From JBLNDG01 sp050261415 (lineage in GTDB: Bacteria; Bacillota; Clostridia; Lutisporales; Lutisporaceae), in contig JBLNDG010000020.1 of assembly GCA_050261415.1 (NCBI GenBank), positions 1-6,953 on the forward strand: a stretch of 6,953 nt of DNA, written 5' to 3'. A program made the translations under genes and the position numbers. Positions 1 to 5,236 of the stretch are shown here, piece by piece. Within the stretch, counting starts at the first letter, position 1, and each line of letters opens with the position of its first letter. The notes under the pieces are model-generated. The model did not search any database, had not been told where the DNA came from, and saw only the letters and a list, made by a program, of their open reading frames with translations.

Positions 1-542
1 AAGCCGAGGGATTTTGGATCTCTCCAAGGCCCGTACTGTAAATATGTAACCCACTTTATTCCAATATAATTCATCATTAAGGTAACAATTGTTTCGTTTG
101 TTCCCCACTGTGCCTTAAAAAATGCCGGTATAAGTGCCCAAAGCCCGCCGGCCAGCATTCCTGCAAGTATCATTAAAAGCAGTACAACAGGTTTGGACAT
201 GTCTCCCATTTCCAATGCTATAAAGGTTGCAGCAAATGCACCCATTGCAATCTGTCCTTCTCCCCCTATATTCCAGAACTGCATGCGGAATGCAATCCCT
301 ATGCCCAGGGAAGTAATCACCAGCGGAATCGCCTTTACAATAGTCTCACGTACTCTATAAGCAGTGCCGAAAGCACCTTGTACCATTTTAATGTAAACAT
401 CAATGGGGTTCAGCTTTAAAAGCAGGATAAAAAGTGAAGAAGCGACAAGAGCCAGTACAATAGCGCCAATTCTAATTGATGCAGCTTTTATCTTGCTTGG
501 TTCGCTTTTCTTAATTGGGTGTATGGTCACTGGCATTATCAT
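1..542 (-). CDS. BMP-type ABC transporter permease, first permease subunit (partial, C-terminus beyond window)
   Basis: This is the inner-membrane channel subunit of the importer encoded just upstream. Translating the minus strand from ATG at 542 gives an uninterrupted 180 residues to the window edge, so the C-terminal part is missing. Hydrophobic segments are visible at about residues 24-43, 69-85, 98-110 and 119-141. The loop NIGGEGQIAMGA (91-102) is the hallmark of the branched-chain-type permease family (BPD_transp_2) used by BMP nucleoside importers. The cytoplasmic motif GTNETIVTLMMNYI (147-160) matches the GxNE-xxxTxMxNYI region of YufP/NupP-type proteins. ATG 542 is chosen because a strong AGGAGGAGG site lies 8 nt upstream; ATG at 536 is a poorer alternative. 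The start lies inside the ATPase gene (32-bp overlap), which suggests translational coupling. A second permease gene is expected beyond position 1. Confidence 0.9.
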   Translation of the reverse strand, partial: MIMPVTIHPIKKSEPSKIKAASIRIGAIVLALVASSLFILLLKLNPIDVYIKMVQGAFGTAYRVRETIVKAIPLVITSLGIGIAFRMQFWNIGGEGQIAMGAFAATFIALEMGDMSKPVVLLLMILAGMLAGGLWALIPAFFKAQWGTNETIVTLMMNYIGIKWVTYLQYGPWRDPKSLG

Positions 543-2070
543 ACTCGCCCACCTCCTCCTTTTGCAATGAATTTACAGCTCCCACCATCATTAGGCCGAT
601 TTCTTCCTTTGTTATACTTCTTGCATCAACAATACCTGTTATTTCGCCTGCACATATTACCATTATTCTGTCGCAGAGCTCCAGTAAAACATCCAGATCT
701 TCACCGATGTATAAAACAGCAACTCCCTTTTGCTTTTCCTCATTCAAAAGGTCATAAATCGTATAACATGAATTTACATCAAGACCTCGCACCGGGTATG
801 CCGTTATCAGAACCTGAGGCTTGGAATCCAACTCTCTTCCCAAAAGTACCTTTTGTATATTGCCGCCGGAGAGCATACGCACGGGATGATTTATCCCGGG
901 AGTCTGAATACTCAGCCGGTCAATGATTTCCAAGGACTTTTGTTCTGCCGGCTTTCTGTTTATAAAGATACCCTTTTGTCGCTGATACAGCTTGAGTACA
1001 ATATTATCTACTATATCCATTGAGGCGACTAAACCCATGCCCAGTCTGTCTTCAGGAATAAAACTCAGACTGATTCCTTTTGCTATGATATCTGCAGGTG
1101 ATTTACCAACCAGGTTCTCATCTTCAAAAATAATCTCTCCCTGTTTCACCGGGTATAGACCTGCAATTGCTTCACACAGTTCTTTCTGGCCGCTGCCGGC
1201 AATTCCTGCAACGCCCAGTATTTCGCCTGAGTATATGCTGAAGCTCATATTTTTAAGCACCTTAACGTCTTCAGCATTAACGGCGCTTAAGTTTCTTACT
1301 TCCATCGCCACTTTTCTTTTCTCTGTTTCAATTCTCTTTATGGACAAATCCACAGGACATCCCATCATGAGTTCAGTCAAATGCTTCGGATTGGTGGATT
1401 CCTTTTCAACTGTCCTAACGGTCTCCCCTTTTCTCAGGACAGTAATGCGGTCTGCGACTTCCATAACCTCATTCATTTTGTGTGTAATAAAAACAACTGC
1501 GCAGCCTTCTTCCTTCATGCGGTTCATGATTTTAAAAAGCTTTTCGGTTTCCTGAGGTGTAAGTACTGCCGTCGGTTCATCAAGTATCAGTATCTCAGCA
1601 CCTCTATAAAGTACCTTCAGTATTTCCAAGGTCTGTTTTTCGCCCACCGACATATCATAGACCTTTTTATCCGGATCAATATCCAATCCGAACCGGACCG
1701 ACATTTCTTTGATCTTTTCTGAAAGTTCCTTTTGGTTCAGGAAGAAACTGTTCTTCTGGCCGAGAATGATATTTTCTTTGGCAGTCAGTACCTCTATCAG
1801 CTTGAAATGCTGGTATATCATTCCTATCCCAGCCTCAATCGCATCCTTTGGTGATGCAAACCGTACTTCCTTGCCTTTTACAAAAATAGAACCGCTGTCG
1901 GGGGTATAGACCCCAGACAGCATGTTCATCAATGTACTTTTTCCTGCACCGTTTTCACCCAGAAGGGCATGTATTTCACCCTTACGGACGGCCAGGTTGA
2001 TATTTTTGTTTGCAACTACCTTTCCGAAGGACTTATTAATATTCTTGATTGAAATATAGTTGTTTTCCAT
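511..2070 (-). CDS. BMP-type ABC transporter ATP-binding protein, two nucleotide-binding domains
   Basis: This 519-residue cytoplasmic ATPase powers the importer. It is two fused ABC domains, as in the YufO/NupO nucleoside and the sugar-importer ATPases. Domain 1 looks complete: Walker A GENGAGKST (38-46), Q-loop Q87, signature SVGEKQ (141-146), Walker B ILILDEP (160-166) and switch H197. Domain 2 is degenerate, as usual for the family: the P-loop is replaced by GIAGSGQKEL (289-298), while the signature LSGGNIQKV (400-408) is intact. The Walker B region reads VLITAYPVRGLDV (420-432), where relatives usually have a QPTRGLDVGA-like stretch. A stop codon lies two codons upstream of ATG 2070, so this is the first possible start. 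The Shine-Dalgarno match is weak (only GGG about 8 nt upstream) and adjoins a hairpin. The family is certain; the substrate (purine nucleoside or base) is inferred from neighbours. Confidence 0.95.
   Translation of the reverse strand: MENNYISIKNINKSFGKVVANKNINLAVRKGEIHALLGENGAGKSTLMNMLSGVYTPDSGSIFVKGKEVRFASPKDAIEAGIGMIYQHFKLIEVLTAKENIILGQKNSFFLNQKELSEKIKEMSVRFGLDIDPDKKVYDMSVGEKQTLEILKVLYRGAEILILDEPTAVLTPQETEKLFKIMNRMKEEGCAVVFITHKMNEVMEVADRITVLRKGETVRTVEKESTNPKHLTELMMGCPVDLSIKRIETEKRKVAMEVRNLSAVNAEDVKVLKNMSFSIYSGEILGVAGIAGSGQKELCEAIAGLYPVKQGEIIFEDENLVGKSPADIIAKGISLSFIPEDRLGMGLVASMDIVDNIVLKLYQRQKGIFINRKPAEQKSLEIIDRLSIQTPGINHPVRMLSGGNIQKVLLGRELDSKPQVLITAYPVRGLDVNSCYTIYDLLNEEKQKGVAVLYIGEDLDVLLELCDRIMVICAGEITGIVDARSITKEEIGLMMVGAVNSLQKEEVGEYDNASDHTPN
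551..560 (-). promoter_or_regulatory. Strong Shine-Dalgarno site for the permease, inside the ATPase gene
   Basis: The minus strand reads AGGAGGAGGT, followed by 8 nt and then ATG at 542. This is the best ribosome site in the importer operon and decides the permease start. It lies within the last codons of the ATPase, so translation of the two subunits is probably coupled. Confidence 0.75.
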
Positions 2071-2083
2071 AATTTATACCCAT

Positions 2084-2134
2084 ATATTTCGCGGGAAACA
2101 TTTAAAATTAATAATTCAGATTCCGCGCAAATAT
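2084..2134 (-). promoter_or_regulatory. Hairpin next to the ATPase ribosome site
   Basis: Arms 2084-2097 and 2121-2134 pair over 13 bp (ATATTT plus CGCGG-AA, with two single-base bulges) around a 23-nt AT-rich loop. In the minus-strand transcript the stem ends 13 nt before the ATPase ATG and abuts its weak GGG ribosome site. It could limit ATPase translation relative to the lipoprotein or protect the mRNA. No T-run follows, so it is unlikely to be a terminator. The pairing is visible; the role is inferred. Confidence 0.4.
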
Positions 2135-2148
2135 TTCCTTGTTCGTTA

Positions 2149-2192
2149 TTGAATTCGCACTTCACCCAATGTAAATACTTGGGTGCGTTCAA
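2149..2192 (-). repeat. Intercistronic inverted repeat after the lipoprotein gene
   Basis: The core arms CACCCAA (2163-2169) and TTGGGTG (2179-2185) pair perfectly over 7 bp with a 9-nt loop. Outer arms TTGAA (2149-2153) and TTCAA (2188-2192) extend the stem with internal bulges. It begins 12 nt after the lipoprotein stop codon. Without a T-run on the minus strand it is not a convincing terminator. Stem-loops after binding-protein genes often stabilise the upstream message so that binding protein exceeds the membrane subunits, and that is the likeliest role here. Confidence 0.45.
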
Positions 2193-2203
2193 TATTTCCT
2201 GAC

Positions 2204-3334
2204 TTATTTTATCTTGCCTTCAACACCCTGTACAAACCAGTCAACACTCATCATCTGTTCAAAAGTCATAGCACTACCTTTCGGTATCCTCACAGCACCG
2301 GTCTGATCCTTTATCGGGCCTGCAAATACATTAAGCGAACCGTCAATTATAGCAGCCTTGGCTTTATCAACAGCTTCCTGTGTGCCTGGTGCTACGTTTT
2401 CCGTAAGTGGTGCCAGGTCAACAAGACCATCTTTCATATTGCCGTAGTAGTTTTCCTGCTTCCAGTTGCCATCCAGTATTTTCTGTACTTCTGATGCATA
2501 GAATTTACCCCAATGCCATACCGGTGCTGTCAGGTATGCTTTTGGTGCTGATTCCCTTGTGTCCAAGTCGTAGCCGATTGCCCAAACGCCCTTTTCTTCA
2601 GCAGCCTGCTGTGTTGCAGTTGTATCCTGATGCTGTGCCAATACGTCACAGCCTGCATCCAACAAAGCCTTTGCTGCTTCCTTTTCCTTAGCAGGATCAT
2701 ACCATGTATGTGTCCAGTTTACCTTTACAGTTACTTTCGGGTTTACTGACTGGGCTCCCAGTGTAAAGGCATTGATACCTCTTACAACTTCAGGAATTTC
2801 ATATGCTGCTACATAACCAAGCTTGTTGTTCTTGGTCTTCATGCCTGCAACAATACCTGCAAGGTATCTTGCCTGTTCCATAGCACCGAAATAGTTGTTG
2901 AAGTTCGGACCGCTCTTATAGCCGGAACAGTGATAGAATTTTACGTCGGGGTGAGCTTTCGCAGCTTTTTCTACATAATCCATATGTCCGAAAGAGTTTG
3001 CAAATATGACCTTAGCGCCCTGGTCAACCATGTCATTTATTACTTTTTCGACTTCGCTGGATTCAGGAACTCCTTCCTTATACATAGTCACAACCTTGTC
3101 TCCAAGCTGCTGTTCAAGATACTTTCTGCCTTCATCATGTGCCTGAGTATAACCGCCATCATTAATAGAGCCTATATAGACAAATCCAACTTTAAGCGGC
3201 TCAGCCTTTGGTGCTTCTGTGGGTGCAGCAGCTGTCGGCGCTGCTGCCGCCGGTTCTGATTTTGGTGCGCACCCTGTGAGCATGATCGAAAGCAACAGAG
3301 TAAGCACTAATAGCAAACTAATGATTTTCTTCAT
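2204..3334 (-). CDS. BMP-family substrate-binding lipoprotein of an ABC importer
   Basis: This 376-residue lipoprotein would capture the substrate outside the membrane. The N-terminus is a lipoprotein signal peptide: MKK, a hydrophobic stretch (4-19), then lipobox L19-T20-G21-C22, with C22 the lipidated cysteine. An Ala/Pro/Glu-rich tether follows (about 23-46). The mature domain starts LKVGFVYIGSINDGGYTQAH, the family's typical first strand and loop (Bmp, Pfam PF02608; the group includes PnrA/TmpC and BmpA purine-nucleoside binders). The later stretch ending GYDLDTRESAPKAYLTAPVWHWG also fits the family. A strong GGGGAGG site lies 10 nt before ATG 3334. It heads the importer operon, followed by the ATPase and permease. 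The setting beside xpt and xanthine dehydrogenase genes suggests a purine nucleoside or base as substrate; the exact ligand cannot be read from sequence. Confidence 0.95.
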   Translation of the reverse strand: MKKIISLLLVLTLLLSIMLTGCAPKSEPAAAAPTAAAPTEAPKAEPLKVGFVYIGSINDGGYTQAHDEGRKYLEQQLGDKVVTMYKEGVPESSEVEKVINDMVDQGAKVIFANSFGHMDYVEKAAKAHPDVKFYHCSGYKSGPNFNNYFGAMEQARYLAGIVAGMKTKNNKLGYVAAYEIPEVVRGINAFTLGAQSVNPKVTVKVNWTHTWYDPAKEKEAAKALLDAGCDVLAQHQDTTATQQAAEEKGVWAIGYDLDTRESAPKAYLTAPVWHWGKFYASEVQKILDGNWKQENYYGNMKDGLVDLAPLTENVAPGTQEAVDKAKAAIIDGSLNVFAGPIKDQTGAVRIPKGSAMTFEQMMSVDWFVQGVEGKIK

Positions 3335-3374
3335 ACTGATGATTCCTCCCCAAATTTAATTTTTAGTATTTCGT

Positions 3375-3412
3375 TGCAAAATCATGAAATCATTAAATAA
3401 CAAGATTTTGCA
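3375..3412 (-). repeat. 9-bp inverted repeat in the lipoprotein leader
   Basis: TGCAAAATC (3375-3383) and GATTTTGCA (3404-3412) are perfect complements around a 20-nt loop. It lies 41 nt upstream of the lipoprotein start, inside the predicted 5' untranslated region. No T-run follows on either strand, so it is not an obvious terminator. It may be a protein-binding dyad or a leader hairpin. Confidence 0.4.
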
Positions 3413-3453
3413 TGCGTATCTTGAAGGAATTTTCCCCCACACAAAACCATATA

Positions 3454-3476
3454 TTGCAGAGGAAATTTCCTTGCAA
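3454..3476. promoter_or_regulatory. Candidate operator: 23-bp dyad at the predicted lipoprotein transcription start
   Basis: The core AGGAAATTTCCT (3460-3471) is a perfect 12-bp palindrome. It is flanked by TTGCA and TGCAA, giving 11 paired positions per arm with a single extra base. It covers the downstream end of the candidate -10 box and the predicted start near 3468, which is a classic repressor position. A related GGAATTTTCC lies 35 bp further downstream (3426-3435). The dyad is plain; the operator role and the regulator are inferred. Confidence 0.4.
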
Positions 3477-3503
3477 TCTAATATTCCTACAGTCCAATAT
3501 CAA
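3475..3503 (-). promoter_or_regulatory. Candidate promoter of the BMP importer operon
   Basis: On the minus strand, TTGATA (3498-3503) and TAGATT (3475-3480) are separated by exactly 17 nt and match the housekeeping consensus at 5/6 and 4/6. The predicted start would be near 3468, giving a leader of about 134 nt. The isolated TATAAT at 3628-3633 is an alternative -10 but has no good -35 partner. Confidence 0.4.
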
Positions 3504-3509
3504 CTCTAC

Positions 3510-3547
3510 GGCTAGTGTTAGATTGATTAGTCAATCTAGTATTAGCT
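3510..3547 (+). repeat. 17-pair stem-loop in the xpt-lipoprotein gap
   Basis: Arms 3510-3526 and 3531-3547 pair around a UUAG tetraloop. The inner 8 bp (TAGATTGA with TCAATCTA) are perfect; the outer 9 include five G-U pairs when read as plus-strand RNA. Those five become C-A mismatches on the minus strand, so the long stem exists only in a plus-strand transcript. No T-run follows. It could be part of an antisense RNA, a decayed mobile element, or chance in AT-rich DNA. Confidence 0.3.
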
Positions 3548-3714
3548 ATAGAATTAACAAATACTGTCATTCAATCACAGCACCGTCTGCAAACCAAGCA
3601 ATACTCGCTAGTTATGTGGAAAGCATGATTATAATGCAAGGTGAGTGAGCAACGCTTTGTCCGTTACAGACTAAAGCCCCAAATTTAAACTATTGCATCA
3701 GGATGGTTTTAATT

Positions 3715-4284
3715 TTATTCAAATGCAATGATTCCTTCTCCGATCGATTTTATTATAGCCAAGGATTCTATGCGAATCCCTTTTCTCAATAAGACTTCAC
3801 GTCCCTTTTGAAAACCCTTTTCTATTACGATTCCAACACCGGCAACTGTAGCGCCTGCTTGTTGAACAATGTCCACTAAGCCTGAAGCAGCTTTACCGTT
3901 AGCTAGGAAATCATCAATGATGAGGATATTATCTTCCGGCATGATGTATTTCTTTGAAACACGGATGTTATAGCTCTTCTGCTTGGTGTATGAATATACT
4001 TCGCTGTTGTAAGTATCCGAATCAATATTTAACGCTTCATGCTTTTTGGCAAAAACCACCGGGACTTTAAAGTATTGAGCAGTGATACATGCAATTGCAA
4101 TACCTGATGTCTCAACTGTCAATATCTTACTAATCCTTACATTACTGAATCTCTCTTTAAACTCTTTCCCAATTTCATTGAATAATTCAACATCCAATTG
4201 ATGGTTTATGAAGCTGTCTACCTTGATTATACTGTCACCTATGATTTTTCCATCCTTCAATATCCTATTCTTTAAGAGCTCCAT
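3715..4284 (-). CDS. xpt: Xanthine phosphoribosyltransferase
   Basis: This cytoplasmic enzyme makes XMP from xanthine and PRPP, feeding salvaged xanthine into GMP synthesis. Its 189 residues compare with about 194 in Bacillus subtilis Xpt, and it matches from end to end. Visible landmarks are KVDSFINHQLD (21-31), TVETSGIAIA (56-65), VVFAKKHEAL (76-85), the PRPP-binding loop LIIDDFLANGKAAS (121-134), and GIGIVIEKGFQ-like GVGIVIEKGFQ (149-159), whose lysine lies in the base-binding region of the family. The ATG at 4284 has an AAAGGAAG ribosome site a few nt upstream. The gene follows a guanine-class riboswitch leader, the classic arrangement for xpt. No terminator is visible after it, so read-through to the importer genes is possible. 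There is no sign of damage. Confidence 0.97.
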   Translation of the reverse strand: MELLKNRILKDGKIIGDSIIKVDSFINHQLDVELFNEIGKEFKERFSNVRISKILTVETSGIAIACITAQYFKVPVVFAKKHEALNIDSDTYNSEVYSYTKQKSYNIRVSKKYIMPEDNILIIDDFLANGKAASGLVDIVQQAGATVAGVGIVIEKGFQKGREVLLRKGIRIESLAIIKSIGEGIIAFE

Positions 4285-4369
4285 TATTCTTCCTTTCTGC
4301 TTATAGCAATCTGTTCAATGTTGGTCTGTGCTTGTCCTGATTAAGAAAAAAATAGCAGTATAATAGTAA

Positions 4370-4400
4370 AACTCCCAGAATTTGTTCTCATCTGGGAGTT
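4370..4400 (-). terminator. Riboswitch-controlled intrinsic terminator in the xpt leader
   Basis: AACTCCCAGA (4370-4379) and TCTGGGAGTT (4391-4400) form a perfect 10-bp stem with an 11-nt loop. On the minus strand it is followed by TTTTACTATTAT-like U-rich sequence, with a run of seven T further on (4352-4346). It lies between the aptamer and xpt, where a guanine-induced terminator is expected. Its 5' arm can instead pair with the 3' strand of aptamer helix P1. Confidence 0.75.
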
Positions 4401-4517
4401 TATATGTAGATTCGAATCTTTGTGATCTATTAATGGCTATTGATAGAAGCATTCCTTAATATCATAAGCCGTTAGTTCAATACAAAAATATCTTAGCATC
4501 TAATATATAAACAACCC
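4394..4517 (-). promoter_or_regulatory. Antiterminator pairing and spacer hairpin of the expression platform
   Basis: In the minus-strand RNA, GGGUUGUUUAU (4517-4507) includes most of the P1 3' strand. It can pair with AUAAACUCCC (4403-4394), the 5' arm of the terminator: GGG with CCC and GUUUAU with AUAAAC, around a 2-by-1 internal loop. The enclosed segment folds into its own hairpin at 4435-4470 (9 bp with a 2-by-2 internal loop), which would bring the distant halves together. A 12-bp palindrome AGATTCGAATCT lies at 4408-4419. The complementarity is visible; the switching is inferred from known purine riboswitches. Confidence 0.5.
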
Positions 4518-4582
4518 GTAGTCCGGTAATTAACGGTCACCTGGTAGAAACGCTTAGACCATATTTCTAAGCATATACAAGT
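4514..4582 (-). ncRNA. Purine riboswitch aptamer, guanine class
   Basis: The minus strand folds as the three-way purine aptamer. P1 is ACUUGUA (4582-4576) with UACGGGU (4520-4514), all seven pairs formed. P2 is GCUUAGA with UCUAAGC (7 bp), closing loop AAUAUGG. J2/3 is the invariant GUUUCUAC. P3 pairs GGUGA with UUACC (plus an outer C-G and one A-G mismatch) around loop CCGUUAA. The loop G and C pairs needed for the L2-L3 kiss are present. The specificity base before the P1 3' strand is C (GGAC-UACG), which selects guanine or hypoxanthine; adenine aptamers carry U. J1/2 is UAU where the Bacillus xpt aptamer has UAA. It lies about 230 nt upstream of xpt and should repress it when guanine is bound. 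Confidence 0.93.
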
Positions 4583-4585
4583 CGC

Positions 4586-4604
4586 CAGTTTCTTATAGAA
4601 ACTG
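4586..4604 (-). repeat. Short hairpin at the 5' end of the riboswitch leader
   Basis: CAGTTTC and GAAACTG form a perfect 7-bp stem with a 5-nt loop, just before aptamer helix P1 and starting at the predicted transcript 5' end. It may protect the leader RNA. Its GAAAC arm could also compete for the GUUUC of J2/3, but this is speculative. Confidence 0.4.
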
Positions 4605-4612
4605 TAAATTAG

Positions 4613-4641
4613 ATTATCTAAATTGCTATATTCGTTGCTAA
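4613..4641 (-). promoter_or_regulatory. Candidate promoter of the xpt riboswitch leader
   Basis: On the minus strand, TTAGCA (4641-4636) and GATAAT (4618-4613) are 17 nt apart and match the housekeeping consensus at 4/6 and 5/6. Transcription would start near 4606, just before the 5' hairpin and aptamer, giving a leader of about 320 nt. The position fits well; the -35 match is moderate. Confidence 0.4.
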
Positions 4642-4715
4642 AATTATCCTTAATCATGCAACATATTGTTCATATCTAAGCAATATTTTACATTAAAAAC
4701 ATAAGGATTACAAGC

Positions 4716-4743
4716 AGCTAATTGTACAAAGTGCAATGTAGCT
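4716..4743 (-). repeat. Hairpin after the xdh operon, possible weak transcript end
   Basis: Arms AGCTA-ATTGTAC (4716-4727) and GTGCAAT-TAGCT (4731-4743) pair around a 3-nt loop with one bulge; one pair is G-U on plus and C-A on minus. It begins 22 nt after the xdhC stop codon. The nearest T-run on the minus strand (five T) is more than 10 nt beyond the stem, so it is a poor intrinsic terminator. It is still the only structure seen that could end the xdh transcript before the xpt promoter. Confidence 0.3.
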
Positions 4744-4765
4744 CTCAATCTGGTGGAAAATAAGC

Positions 4766-5236
4766 TTATTTATTGTCCAGTGATTTTTTCACTGCATTGA
4801 AAATCTTGTTGTATCCTGTGCAACGGCACAAATGTCCTGAAATTTCGCGTTTTATCTCTTCGTCAGTGTATTCCTTGCCGCTTTCTACAAGTGCAGTTGT
4901 CGTAAGCACAAGACCTGGTGTACAGAACCCGCATTGCACGGCTCCCTCGTCAATGAAAGCCTGCTGCACCTTTGACAGTTCACCATCTTTGGAAACACCC
5001 TCAATAGTCGTAATCTTTTTGCCGTTCGCCCATACTGCCAAATAGATACACGAATTTACTGCAGTTCCGTCAATCAGCACCGTACACGCTCCGCATTCAC
5101 CAACTGAACAGCCCTGCTTGACTCCGGTAAAATGAAGTCTGTTTCTTAATACCTCAAGCAGTGATTCTCTCATGTCAACCTCAATGGAATATGCCTTGTC
5201 ATTTACTGTCATGTTGATTTTTATCATTTCACTCAA
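4766..5236 (-). CDS. xdhC: Xanthine dehydrogenase-type [2Fe-2S] iron-sulfur subunit
   Basis: This small subunit carries two [2Fe-2S] clusters that pass electrons from the molybdenum site to FAD. Numbered from the TTG start used here (156 residues), the plant-type N-terminal cluster uses C43, C48, C51 and C63 (CSVGECGACTVL, then NSC). The C-terminal helical domain uses C102, C105, C137 and C139 (QCGFCTPG and CRCTGY). All eight cysteines are present, and the length is close to the 159 residues of Escherichia coli XdhC. Start choice: GGAGGT at 5244-5249 is 7 nt from TTG 5236, but 16 nt from ATG 5227, which also aligns well with relatives (MIKIN...). GTG 5245 overlaps the ribosome site and is least likely. 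It overlaps the end of xdhB by a few bases, indicating coupled translation. It is the last gene of its operon. Confidence 0.93.
   Translation of the reverse strand: MSEMIKINMTVNDKAYSIEVDMRESLLEVLRNRLHFTGVKQGCSVGECGACTVLIDGTAVNSCIYLAVWANGKKITTIEGVSKDGELSKVQQAFIDEGAVQCGFCTPGLVLTTTALVESGKEYTDEEIKREISGHLCRCTGYNKIFNAVKKSLDNK

Noticed and set aside
992..1555. Long plus-strand open frame opposite the ATPase gene, and similar ones opposite the lipoprotein and xdh genes
   Set aside because: These lie antisense to well-supported genes, lack ribosome sites and have no family resemblance; they are shadows of the coding strand.
3454..3489. Plus-strand promoter TTGCAG with TCTAAT (17-nt spacing) driving an antisense RNA
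   Set aside because: The -35 matches consensus at only 3/6 and no downstream terminator or gene supports it; kept only as background for the structured-segment finding.
3412..3648. Plus-strand open frame of 78 codons in the xpt-lipoprotein gap
   Set aside because: It has no ribosome site, no recognisable domain and low-complexity composition, and it runs across the inverted repeats and candidate promoter. Chance is the better explanation.
3655..3676. Hairpin CTTTGTC / GACTAAAG as a terminator of xpt
   Set aside because: It has only 7 bp with a bulge and is AT-rich, with no T-run on the minus strand.
3601..3680. Possible second purine riboswitch, suggested by CCGTTA followed by GACTA on the plus strand
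   Set aside because: The UUUCUACC junction, the AUAUGG loop and the P1 and P2 pairings are absent, and the plus strand leads to no gene. A minus-strand search before the lipoprotein gene also found no aptamer core.
4758..4771. Palindrome AAATAAGCTTATTT over the xdhC stop codon as terminator or binding site
   Set aside because: It is a loop-less AT-rich palindrome with no T-run and no second copy seen; chance is likely.
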